A stretch of 64,000 nt of DNA. It comes from Pomphorhynchus laevis. Its lineage: Eukaryota > Acanthocephala > Palaeacanthocephala > Echinorhynchida > Pomphorhynchidae. A model generated the notes under the pieces. It saw only the letters and a list, made by a program, of their open reading frames with translations. It did no database searches and was not told the origin of the DNA. Below are positions 1 through 11,504 of this stretch, piece by piece. The stretch is taken from NCBI GenBank assembly GCA_012934845.2, contig WNNJ02000965.1, positions 124,001-188,000 of the forward strand, read 5' to 3'. The position numbers and the translations under genes were made by a program. Numbering within the stretch: position 1 is the first letter of the stretch; each line of letters starts with the position of its first letter.

Positions 1-430
1 ACATTTAGCTTGGTACAGACACATAGATGATGTGTTTGTAGTTTGGAAAGGATCAGATAGTCACCAGACAGAGTTCACAAATCATATGAATGAATTTGGA
101 CAATTAAAGTTTACAATTGATTTAAACAATCCTCTTAAATTCTTCGACATGATAATCTATAGAGACAGTATCGGAAAAATCCAAAAGAGGTAACAGCTAA
201 AATTACATATGCATCCAAAAAGCAATCATCCGATGTATGTAAAGAGAAATATTATAATGAAGGCTGCTCTTCGAATAAAACGTCTATACAGCAAAAAAAG
301 CGACGTACTCGAGGAAACTAAAAAATTAAACATTATGTTCGCATTTAAAGTCGAGAGGATACACGATGAGAGAACTCTTCACGTCATTAAGAAAAACTTT
401 TAATATGAATGTTGGACAAACGCCATCGGG
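1..430 (+). mobile_element. Penelope-like element, RT C-terminal fragment
   Basis: Translation of the first 180 bases reads through an RT catalytic box with the sequence WYRHIDDVFVVWKG, followed by a segment ending in PLKFFDMIIY. This matches the Y-x-DD box and the downstream FLD motif of Penelope-like RTs. A frame break follows, and a short open stretch (209-403) carries SNHPMYVKRNIIMKAALRIK and ends in RTLHVIKKNF, typical of the region between RT and the GIY-YIG domain. The fragment is cut by the window start and is not functional. Family-level assignment rests on motif order only. Confidence 0.6.
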
Positions 431-1196
431 AGATAAAACTAAGAAAAACGTATATTAATTAGTGAGTAAAGAACCCTAATCCTTATTTTCATACATAGTC
501 TGTTATTTATTATTCATAAAAATTAATTTTTATTTTAAATTCTAATTTTAAGATAAAACTTAATAGATAAAACTTACTTAATAAAACATTTCTTTTTTTA
601 CTTTTGTTTTAAATTTTAACTTGATACAAATTATATAAAATCTTATATAAAAATTATTTATTATTCATAATTAATTTATTATTTAATTGTTTAATTTCCA
701 TTCAGCATTATTTTTAATTTATATAAAATATGTCTACTAAATTAGCTGATCTGTATACTAAATTAGCTATATGGTACTCATTGTCTTTCAGCAATCAGAT
801 ACATTTGGGATTCGATTATTATACTTAGGACTTACACGTGTTATTTTACTTTGGACTTCAACAAAAATAAGAAATTATTCTATAATTACTACATTCAAAA
901 ATAAAAAGTTTAATAATTTTATTTATATCAAATCAAAATTTAAACGACAGTTTCCTTAATAATGGCATAACTTCATCTAATAAAAGTTACTTTTAAATAC
1001 GGTATAGTGTATTAAATACATTGTGATGATTGTATATGGGTTAATCGGCGGAGGGTTTATCAAAACGTATTAGTCAACATTAATATTCTGTTAAAAAGGA
1101 ATGAGATCAGAGCTGATTAAGATAAAGATCTTAAACAATGATCGTAAAATAGGGTTCGATAGGAGTAAAGTGATTTGGGTGAAGAATAACGTTCGT
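431..1196. other. AT-rich intergenic stretch with PLE-type tail motifs
   Basis: No supportable gene. Around 470-760 the sequence resembles the AT-rich trailer that follows PLE 3' ends elsewhere in this window (for example 60840-61020), including the short motif around TTAGCTGATC near 740. The 62-codon open frame at 771-959 has no recognisable features. Confidence 0.35.
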
Positions 1197-2408
1197 GACA
1201 TACAGGAAAGCTACCATTCAAATTATAGTTATTATGTTTATAAGGATGTGTCAATATTATAATTACATATTATACATTTTCGGTGGATGTTATGGCAACA
1301 AACATTTTAAGTTCGTGAATTTAAAATGCAAGAACCATTTTTAATGCAAAAAAGTCATAAAAATTAATGTTTCATAATAAACCCGATATTGATTTACTAA
1401 CAAATCAATTTGGAATTGTAGTTTGTCATTATAAAATATTTTATCATCGTAAGGATCAAATTATATAAAACAGTTTTAAAAAATTGCTAGATATATGATG
1501 AGTACCATATCGCAGAAGTTCAAACGATTACTTGAACCTCTTTTTTATTCAAAACATAAAACTGGAAATCCACAATGAACAACAAAATGAACAAAAACAA
1601 CCACAGAGATAAAAACACAACTCATAAAGATTGAACAAAAAATATTTATGAAAAAAACCATATTTGCTATTCCTAACTATTTAGATTTCAAATTTAAACC
1701 TCTAGTTACGAAAAAGGTTTCTGTTCTTTTAAACAGGGTTTCTGTTTTTTAATAACAAATATTTTGGAATTGTAGTTTGCAGTTTATTCATCATTTAAAA
1801 TTATCTACTGTTTTTAATCATTTATAAGATTAATTTTGTTTCATAAATATTTTTTGTTCAATCTTTATGAGTTGTGTTTTTATCTCTGTGGTTGGTTTTT
1901 GTTCATTTTGTTGTTCATTGTGGATTTCCAGTTTTATGTTTTGAATAAAAAAGGAGCATAACTAATCGTTTGCACTTCTGCGATATGGTACTCATCATAT
2001 ATCTAGCAATTTTTTAAAACTGTTTTATATAATTTGATCAATTTTATGAGTTGATAAAAACACAACTCATAAAGATTGAACAAAAAATATTTATGAAACA
2101 AAATTAATTTTCGAATTGATCAAAAACAGTAAATAACTTACCATATTTGCTATTCCTAACTATTTAGATTTCAAATTTAAACCTGCGAAAAATGTTTCTG
2201 TTCTTTTAAACAAGGTTTAAGAGTAAAGCTCGGTCACAAATTAAGCATTAGTCAACTCCATACCTGTCCAATTATATACAAGATTGTTACTATTGCATAA
2301 TTTGAAACGATTTTGACATACAGAAAAGCTACCATTCAAATTATAGTTATTGTGTGTCAATATTATAATTACATATTATACATTTTCGGTGGATTTTATG
2401 ACAACAAA
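1197..2408. repeat. Direct repeats bracketing a foldback element
   Basis: The segment 1197-1302 (contains AAAGCTACCATTCAAATTAT and ACATTTTCGGTGGAT) recurs nearly identically at 2314-2408. Between the two lie the foldback element (1454-2039) and a second direct repeat pair, 1621-1745 and 2066-2222, sharing CCATATTTGCTATTCCTAAC. The layout suggests an insertion that duplicated, or recombined between, flanking repeat copies. Confidence 0.6.
1454..2039. repeat. Foldback element with arms of about 200 bp
   Basis: Left arm 1454-1654 and right arm 1839-2039 are near-perfect reverse complements. The outer ends read GATCAAATTATATAAAACAG and its complement, and the arms include GATGAGTACCATATCGCAGA. 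The spacer is about 184 bp and non-coding. No transposase frame is present, so this is a non-autonomous foldback or MITE-like element, or a product of inverted duplication. Confidence 0.65.
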
Positions 2409-5395
2409 CTAATCCGCAACTCCAGCTCTCAGCACATATCAACCACCACCAACACGTCCACACAAACTACTTCTGTCGTTTCCAAACTACTTCTGTCATT
2501 TGTAAACTACATGTCGTTTCCGATGTTCATTCAACACCCACTAATCCTGTCACAATATACACTTCCCATCCCATGTCATCTTCACTATTCGACACTACCT
2601 TCCCTTTCATCCTGTCTCGTATCTCAAACACCTACAGCCATCAATCAAAATCATCTCCACCAACTCCCACGATCCTTCCACGAATCACTTGTATTCACGA
2701 ATCACTCTCACACGTCCTCTGTCCTCTTCCAACGATTTAAACTAATATCCTTTCAGCCACTCGCATTTTCCGTGATCGAACCCCTTCCGAAATCGCTCAA
2801 CTCTTTTCTTCCCGAGTCGAAAAACGCCGTCGCGCGGAAAACGGCGAAACATCCCTCTCTATCGGAAACATCGACGTAAATTTTCAAGTTGTCCACACAC
2901 GCCGCAAAATTCGATGACGCTCCGTCTCTCTTCTGTGTCCTCTCCGTTAGACACTAACATCACCACACACAGTTTCCGCCTTGGCCTCCTCATTATTAGA
3001 TATATTCTCCAAAGATCCGATATTATCCTTAACCTCTTCACCAAGAAATCCATTGACCTCTTCTGCCGTCACCAAATCATTTCACTATGATTCCGACGAC
3101 CTCTCCATTAGCCGTTTGATTTCTGCTAGTTGCTCAATAGTCGAATTCGCCTGCTTCTCAGCTCATCACCTTCTAAATTCTCTAATCATGGCGGTATCGT
3201 CGCATTCGCCCGTCACACCACGTCTCTTTGCAAAATCACTCCTACTTTCAGTCCTTGATCTTTTGAATTGCTCACTTGTTGTTCTTCTAGCCCGATCACT
3301 CTGGATCTCCCATTGTAAACCGTCCTGGTTCATAAGTTTCTACCTCATTATTTTTACCAAACACCATGAACCTCCTGTTCATCTGTATATTGTCCACCAT
3401 CCTTTCACTCGTCTTGGTGACTTCAACATCCACCTCGACCGCCCCTCTTCCTCTATTCTATCCGATTCATTAACATTCTATCCGACTACGACTTCAAACT
3501 TATCTACAGTTCCCCAAACATATCCTTGACGGAGCACTCATCATCGCTGCCCCTCGATCGTTTTCCAGCCTTCACCTCACTGTCTATCCCCGATCCTAGT
3601 ATATTCGATCACTTTTTCGTCACCCTTGATCTCACTTCCAACCACACCCCGCCTTACACACCTACAATCCTACGTCACCCTTGGAGAAATCTTGAACCCC
3701 CCCATTCTCCGCTCTGCCTTACTCAAATCGTCTCTATCCTCTCCCACAATAACATATTCATCTCCTCACGATCTCGCCTTTCTTTACGACTCGGAACTCG
3801 CATCCACTCTCGATCTTGATCTTTTTTTGTCCTTCATACCTCACCATCACCGTCGCTTGCACCGTGCCCCATGGTTTAACAACCAATGCCTACTCTTAAA
3901 GCGTCGACTCCCTTATGCTTTGAGAATCTATTACCGCTACCTCAGATGTGATATCCGCTCGCTCACTCCGTCTCTATGTGATTTCTATCTTGCTCTTGGC
4001 CGGTCTCATATCAACCTACAACGTACCAGATTCAACTCCTTCTGTTAGGATAAAATCATCACTTCATTCAACTCTAAGTCTCTCTGGCATACTTTTAACT
4101 CAATCCTTGCTCGCTCTTCATCGTCTTGCAAAATAAATCCCCATAATTATTCGTCATTTCTCTAGACGAAAATATCCACGTTGCTCTCTCACAACCCGGT
4201 CTTCATCCAATCCCACTCTGCCCTGCCTAGCCCCATCATCCCGGAACTCTTTCATCTTATCCCTGTCATGCCTGCCGAACATCTTTCATCATGTCCTTGC
4301 ACAACCAAACCTCACCTGCCGATGCCCTGCCTGCATTTAACTAAAATCCATATGCTCATCGATATCCCCTTTTCTCTTTAACTTGTCCATCCGCGGTCTT
4401 ATCTTCCCTTCACACTAGAAATCCGACATCGTTCATCCCCTCCTTAAGAAACAATCGCTCGACCCCTCACTTCCTTCTAGCTATAGCATTATTTTGATCA
4501 TCCCTACTCATTCTAAGCGCTTCGAACGCCTCATCGCAATACAGATCAACGCTTATATCTCTTCATCCAATCTGTACCCTCCTTTGCAATCCCCTTTCCG
4601 CTCTAATCACTCCACAGAAATCGCTTGCATGACAGTTTAGAACGACCTACTCATTTATCGTGTCAAGGCTCTATATAGTGTTCTCATCTTCCTCGACCTC
4701 TCATCCGCTCTCGACATCGTCGACAACTCGATCCTCCTTTCTCACATTCGTTATGATTACGGCTTTTCTTCCACCTCTGTATCATGGTTTGCCTCATATC
4801 TATCCGGTCGTTCTTTTCGAGTATGTCCTAGTTCATCCTCCTATCCCATTCCTATTTTCTGCGAGGTCCTACAAGGTTCAGTCCTGGGTCCCTTTCTATT
4901 CTCTCTTCTGCATGTCGATCTCTCTGTTTATCAAACCTTATTCCTTTAACGTCATGAAATACGCCGATGGCATCTTCATCTATGATCATAAACCGCACCA
5001 TCGCATACACGATATTGCCACTTCTACCTCCAACAGTCTTCGATCTACACAGTCTCTGCCATCATATCATTCTAAACCCTCGACAAATCCAAAATAATGT
5101 GGATTCTCTACCGTCAACCAATTACTCTCTTAGAAGAGAGTAATAGATTGTCGGTTGTAGTTTGACATCAACCTACAACCCTCTTACTCCACGTTCCCAA
5201 TTACTCCAACAACTACGGTCTCCGATTCTTCCTCGTCGCCGCCTCCTCGTTTGGAATCAGCTCTCTCGACGCCCACCGCGCTTATTCATTTATCACATTC
5301 AAATACCTCCGCCGTTTCCACTTTCTAACACATGACTTAGATTTTTTGTTGTGATCGCATAAGCGTGCGCCGCCACGGATTTGCGCCTAAAAATA
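2409..5395 (+). mobile_element. CR1/L2-type LINE, copy A (degraded)
   Basis: Homologous along its length to the better-preserved copy at 7563-11240. It keeps ORF1 remnants (2409-2900; pieces matching PLPKSLNSFLPESKNAVAR), the APE endonuclease start around 2980-3130 (LTSSPRNPLTSSA, with DSDDLSISRL) and a GDFNIHLDRPSS box near 3420. The RT region at about 4620-5100 ends in a YADG version of the YADD box. Many frame breaks are present, so it is dead. The 3' end is close to the C-rich trailer that finishes with an AATAAATCC-like tail near 5395. Strand composition is strikingly pyrimidine-rich and G-poor, unlike the flanking AT-rich DNA. Confidence 0.75.
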
Positions 5396-5950
5396 AATCC
5401 TTTTATATATTTACAATTTACAAAATTTAAAAAAATGGTCGTTGTTTATATTTCTCTCAATCTTAGCACACGTTTCTTTTATGGCATAAATTAGTAAAAC
5501 CATTGAATGTAAAATAAAACTAGACAAAAATTGATAAATATTTTTACTGATATTAGATAAACGAACAAAAGCTGAAAACTTAAATGAAATAGAAAAATTT
5601 AAAAGTAAAAACTTACCTTAGAAGCACATCTAGAACCAACAAATCCTTTCAAGCCGCATTTGATTCTTGAACATTGAGAAACCAATCAATGACGTCTGCA
5701 AACGATCAAGAACTGTTTTGATAACCAACTCTTTAATAGCTTCATTTAAATATCTTCCTGTTTTCTGAAAAACGGGGTTTTTCTTCTAAAAAGAGGAAAA
5801 TTTCTTCAGCTTCCTCATTTTTCTTGAGATCGAAGGCAATCTGATCTAGTAGCTATCTTAAATTGTTAAGAAATTATATAATTACAAAAAGTCTCTTAAG
5901 TAGTGGATATCCTACTTGGGCGATTAAAAATCATATTATAATGGAAGCAG
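5396..5950. other. AT-rich stretch, no gene seen
   Basis: Between the LINE 3' end and the PLE endonuclease fragment. No frame, repeat or hairpin that can be supported; it may include degraded PLE sequence upstream of the GIY-YIG fragment. Confidence 0.3.
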
Positions 5951-5959
5951 TATTAGGAC

Positions 5960-6340
5960 AAATTTGATAGGACCTAAAGTTGAAACAAAATAGATAGGTA
6001 CACCCTATATTAATGATAGATGGAATGACAGGAAAATTAATCACATTAAGCGTTCTAAAAATGGCACACCAAGCATAGCTGTATATAATCAAAAATGCCC
6101 AAAATAAAAAATGTTTAAACTAAAACCTAATTACAAAAAGGATGGTGTTGTATACAAAATACCATGTGGAGGTTGTGATAAGATTTATATAGGTCAATCA
6201 GGACATGGATTGTCCAAGCGTATTAACCAACGCAACTGTTATATTAAAAGGAACAGGATCTGGGCTGTAATAGACCACTTCTTGAACAATAACCATATAA
6301 TAGACTGAAAGGGGTTAAATGATTCAGCATTAGCAGGAAA
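5960..6340 (+). mobile_element. Penelope-like GIY-YIG endonuclease fragment
   Basis: The frame 6111-6308 encodes KKDGVVYKIPCGGCDKIYIG followed by QSGHGLSKRINQRN and ends in DHFLNNNHIID. This is the C-terminal GIY-YIG endonuclease of Penelope-like elements: the VYKIPC...CD.IYIGQ(S/T)G..L..RI core and the downstream H-x-id segment. Just upstream (about 5995-6110) another frame reads INDRWNDRKINHIKRSKNGT. The conserved Tyr and Arg of the nuclease are present, but the fragment lacks an attached RT and is broken. Confidence 0.7.
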
Positions 6341-6830
6341 GTAATGGTGGTCCAAGATTAGACGGAAAGATGGTGGAAATATGGTCGAAGTTGTGAATAC
6401 GCAAGAAGACACAAGCATCCGAGTTTATGATACTTTGGAGAGGTAAACGAGCAATATTGAAAGAGTTTGTAAGTAGGTTAAGGCAATAATTGATTATGGG
6501 AACAGGAGAGGCAATATGAGGACGAGACAAGAACAGAAGTCGATCGGTATACGAATGCGACGGAGATCACGAAGAAATAAGAAAACAGAACGAACTTTGT
6601 CATGAACAAAAGGTTTAAAGGAAAATAAATTGTCAAAGGGAAAATTTAAGAAAATTATATTGTCAACTATTGAGAGAATGATCGAATTAACAGATAAAAT
6701 AGATGGAGTTATTTCGAGGTGATGAGAGATGATCCACATTATTATGGACTTGATATTACGGCACAATAGTAATTGTGTCATAGTTTCCGCTCTATTTATA
6801 AATGTCATTGAAAAATGCAATTGTTCTTTT
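6335..6830 (-). mobile_element. CR1/L2-type LINE, copy B (RT C-terminal fragment)
   Basis: Two overlapping minus-strand frames (6494-6820 and 6330-6530) carry FKPFVHDKVRS and FDHISTIFPSNLGPPLL. These match FKPFVRDKVRSS-like and FDHISTYLAQLSWP segments in the 3' part of copy C (10600-10900). It is a short, oppositely oriented relic of the same family that lies between copies A and C. Confidence 0.65.
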
Positions 6831-7562
6831 GAAAATAATACTAAAATTAATTGCTAATTTACTTTATAAAAGCTATTGCATATTTTAGAAAATAATCAAA
6901 AATTAAAAATGAACTTAAAATTATAATTATCTAAAAATTTATTATCATATTTTCCTTCCATCTTAATTTATTTTTATTTTAATATTCGTTGTAAATGATA
7001 TCTCCAAAAACATTTTAGTTTAACAATTTGAAGTTACTTGAAGATAAAAATGTATCTTCAAGTAATGTATCTAATTTGTTATAATCTGAAAAATGTTTGC
7101 CGATAAAATAGTGTCTACAATGTTTTAAACTTTTAATTATGGCTAAAGTTTTAACGAATAAGAAAAATTCTTTTAATATCTAGGCAAAATTCATGAGTAA
7201 AATTTTTAAATCTAGTTGCATACAGAGCGAATATCTAGGCTTTTGTTTCAACAAACAACTTCGAAATTTCTGAGATATCAACCCTATTTGCTTGAGTCCG
7301 CTTTCAAGTCTTTAAAAACTTTCAAAGCTTCGCAAGGTATAAAAACAAGTGGTCAATTTCGATCCGAAAACTTTAGAATCCAATTAGATTAAAATCCAAT
7401 TAAAATGTTTATTAGAAAAATGTTTATTGAGAAACGAAAAATAAACTTTATTAAAAGTTCTACAATCAGAGTTCTACAAAATTCTACAATCAGAGTCGAA
7501 CCATTGTGCATGCTTATGAATTCGAAACTGGCGAGGTAACCTCTCTAATAAAACCTTTCCAA
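6831..7562. other. AT-rich stretch, no gene seen
   Basis: No convincing frame or repeat. A short local duplication of GTATCTTCAAGTAATGTATC-like sequence sits near 7040-7070. The segment ends where the copy C LINE begins. Confidence 0.3.
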
Positions 7563-10500
7563 TAAGCACATATCAACATCACACGTCAACTCAAACTGCC
7601 CCCGTCGTTTATAATGTCCTTTCTCCACCCACCGACCCTGCCACCATATACACTTCCCATTACACGTCATCTTCACTCCCCGACACCCCACGTCCCGTCC
7701 ATTCCCGTCTCGTTTCTCAATAACTTGCATCCATCAATCAAAATCACCTCCACCAACCTCCACTATCCTTCCACTCATAACCTTTCCTCACATCACTTGC
7801 TACCCTCTTTATTATCATTATCCTCTACGTCTCCCGTCGTCAAATCAAATCCCTCCAAATCATCAACTGCCAGCTATTCTATCGTGATCTCATCCACTAC
7901 CGTCAGTCGTCCTCCTTTACGGAATCGCTTTCCTTCTCGCGATCGTTGCGTCATTGTCACTAAGATCACTCCTTCCAACTCCTTATCTCCACAAGCACGT
8001 CTCGACCACGATGATTCCGCCTTCAGATCCATCAGCTCGTCTATTGTTCCTGCGGATAAACCATCCTTTTTCGAGGACATTTCTCCTGTCGCATTCATCC
8101 GTCTAAACAAATCTTCTCAATCTAATCCTTCACAGCCCCCTCTCCTAAAAATTGTTTTCAAGCATCGCTCTCACGCGTCTTCTGTCCTCTCTCAACGATT
8201 TAAACTCATGTCAACTTCAACAACCCAAATTTTCCCCGATCGCACCCCTTCTGAAATCGCTCAAATCTCTTCTGCCCGCATCGAAAAACGCCGTCGCGAG
8301 GAAAACGGCGAAACATCACACTCCATCAGAAACATAGACGGAAATTTTCAAGTTGTCCACACCCGTCAAAAAATTCGATGGCTCTCCATCTCCCCTATGT
8401 GCCTTCTCCGCCAGACACTTTCGCCATCACACACGGTTTCCGCCTCGGCCTCCTCAACACCAGATCTATTCTCAGTAAATCCGATATTATCCTCAACCTA
8501 TTCACCAAGCAATCCATCGATCTCTTCTGCCTCACCGAATCTTGGCACTCAGATTCCGACGACCTTTCTATTCGCCGTCTGCTCTCTACCGGTTGCTCCC
8601 TAGTCGAATCCGCCCGCCCCCTCAGCTCATGCCCTTCTAAATTCTCTAATCATAACGGCATCGTCGCATTCGCGCGTCACCCGCGTCTCTTCGCAAAATC
8701 AATCCCCCTTTTAGTCCTTGCTCTTTTGAATTGCTCACTTGTCGTTATTCTAACCCGATCACTCTAGATCTCGCCATTGTATACCGTCCTGGTTCATCAG
8801 CTCATACTGCCTTATTTTTTACCGAACTCGCTGACCTCCTTTCTCATTGTTCTTTATCCTCAATCCCTTCACTCGTTCTAGGCGACTTCAATATCCGCCT
8901 AGACCGCCCCTCTTCCACGGATTCCATCCGGTTCATCAACATTCTATCCAACTACAATTACAAACTAATCTCCACTGCCCCCACACATATACTTGGTGGG
9001 GCACTCGACATCATCGCTGTCCCCGATCATTTTGCTGCCTACACCTCACTGTCCATCTTTGATCCTGGTCTATCCGATCACTTTCTTATCACCCTTGATC
9101 TCACTCACAACCACACCCCTCCTCACACACCTACAATCCTACGTCGCCCTTGGAGAAATCTTGACCTCTCCCTTCTCCGCTCTGCCTTACTCAAATCATC
9201 TCTATCGTTACCCACTATAACATATTCATCTCCTCACGATCTCGCCTTTCTTTTCGACTCTGAACTCACATCCACTCTCGATATTCTCTTGCCCTTCAAG
9301 TCTTACCCACACCGTCGCTTGCACCGTGCCCCATTGGTTTGACATCCAATGCCTACTATCAAAGCGTCGACTCCGCCATGCTTTTCGAGTCTATCACCGC
9401 TCTCTCAGACGTGATTTCCTTCTGGCAGCATAAAATCATCATTTCATTCAACTCTAAGACCTTCTGGCATACTTTTAACTCAATCCTTGATCGTTCCTCT
9501 TCGCCGTGCAACATCAATGCCAATGATTATTCGTCATTTCTCCAGACTAAAGTATCCACGTTGCTCTCTCACACCCCGGTCTCCATCCTATCCCACTCTG
9601 CCCCGCCTAGCCTCATCCTTCCGGAACTCTTTCATCTTATCCCTGTCTCACCTACCGAAGTATCATCGGTCCTCATGTCCTTACCCAACAAAACCTCACC
9701 TGTCGATCCTCTGCCCACTCATATATAAAAATCATATGCTCATCGATATCCCCATTTCTCACAACCTTGTTTAACTCGTCTATCCGCAGTCGTATCTTCC
9801 CTTCACACTGGAAATCCGCAATCGTTCGTCCACTCCTAAAGAAACAATCGCTCGACCCCTCCCTTCGTTCTAGCTATCGCCCATTTCACTACTCCCTACT
9901 ATTTCTAAGCTCTTAGAACGCCTCATCGTAATACAGATCAACGCTTATCTCTCCTCATCCAATCTGTACCTTCCTTTCCAATCCGCTTTCCGCTCTAATC
10001 ACTCCACAGAAATCACCTACATGAAAGTTTACAACGACTTACTTATTTCTCGAAACAAGGCTTCATATAGTGTTCTCATCTCTCTTGACCTCTTCTCCGC
10101 ATTTGACATTGTCGAACACTCCGTCCTCCTGTCTCGCCTTCGTTATGATTACGGTTTTTCTTCCTACTCCGTAGCATGGTTTGCCTTATATATCCGACAA
10201 TTCCTATCGCGTCTGTTCTAATTCATCTTCCTACCCTCCCATCCCTCTTTTTGCTGGGTCCCACAAGGTTCAGTCCTAGGTCCCCTGCTTTTCTATCTAC
10301 TGCTTGGCGATCTCTCTCCGTTTATCAAACCTATTTCCTTTAACGTCATGCAATACGCCGATGACATCCTCATCTATGCTCATTCACCCGCACATCGCAT
10401 ACACGATATCGGCATTTATCCCTCCAATTGTCTTTCTTCTATCTACAAACGTCTCTCCAATCTCCATCTCGTTCTAAACCCAGACAAGTCCAAAATAATG

Positions 10501-11240
10501 TGGATCCTCCCCGTCAACCTAACATATCTCCTCCCACTGTATCGTTTGACTCATCGATCATCTTCATAGTCCACGATCTCACTTTCTTAGGCTTCCATTT
10601 CGATGATCATCTTTCCCTTAAACCATTCGTCCGTGACAAGGTCCGCTCGTCTAACTTAATTCTCTGTGACATCCGCCGTATCCTCCCATTATCGACTTTT
10701 GTTCCTGTATGTATCTTCTTTTATCCCTTATTTTTCCTAAAATCGAATACCGTCTCAGCCTTTTCACCAATTCTCCAAAATCCATAATCCTACCCCCTAC
10801 AACGAATAATCAACTCAGCCGTTCGAGTGCTCTTTCGTCTCCGTCGCTTCGACCACATATCCACATATCTTGCCCAACTCTCCTGGCCCACCATCCACAT
10901 CCGCATACAACTCCGCCTTCTTCTCGTCATTTTTTGTCTTATCGCTCTCGGCTTCCCATCGCTCATCAGCCTCCCTTTATTAGACGACACTCGCTCCACC
11001 TCTATATCGCCGAGTTCCCGTCATTTCCTCTTACGTTCCCAAGTACTTCAACAGCTACTGTATCCGATCCGTCCTCGTCTCCGCCCCACTCACCTGGAAT
11101 CATTTACCTCTCGACGTCCGCCGCGTCCCCTCCTTTGTCACATTCAAATCCTTCATCCGTTCCCACCTTCTCGACACATGATTTAGATTTTTTTTGTTGC
11201 TGTTGTCATGTAAGCGTGTGCCGGCACTCATAAGGCAAAA
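7563..11240 (+). mobile_element. CR1/L2-type LINE, copy C (near full length)
   Basis: About 3.7 kb with both open reading frames recognisable. ORF1 (about 7614-8400) contains the RRM-like block ending PPLLKIVFKHRSHASSVLSQ and PDRTPSEIAQ, typical of CR1-like ORF1 proteins. ORF2 begins near 8430 with the APE endonuclease (FRLGLLNTRSILSK, FCLTESW, VLGDFNIRLDRPSS, LSDHFLITLDL; SDH is the catalytic His motif). The RT (about 9780-10700) has [25 protein letters not shown] and YADD. The C-terminal region closes with ITWNHLPLDVRR-like sequence near 11095. Frame breaks occur in both ORFs. C-rich, G-poor coding strand; GC well above the surroundings. Confidence 0.8.
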
Positions 11241-11500
11241 AGCATATCCATTTTTAAAGAGGCTTTACAAATAGGTTGCGTTCGGTATGGAATGATCTAC
11301 CTGCTCATTTTGTATGTAAATCAAAAACATGTAATAAGAAAAATATGTTTAAGCGACAAGTAAAGGATTTCGTGAATACCTCAACATGGCAATTTTAATT
11401 TATCGTTAATTGCACTGCCTTGTTAATTGTGACTCACTTTGTAATGAGCTTTGCTCACTCTGGTTTAAATAAATAATCATAAATACCCAAATAACGATTA
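11241..11500 (+). mobile_element. LINE 3'-end fragment
   Basis: Translates to NRLRSVWNDLPAHFV followed by MFKRQVKDFVN, the conserved R..vWN.LP...FK..v segment at the end of LINE RT proteins, then a trailer ending in TAAATAAATAATC. It is a 5'-truncated insertion lying head-to-tail against copy C. Confidence 0.55.
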
Positions 11501-11504
11501 GAAA

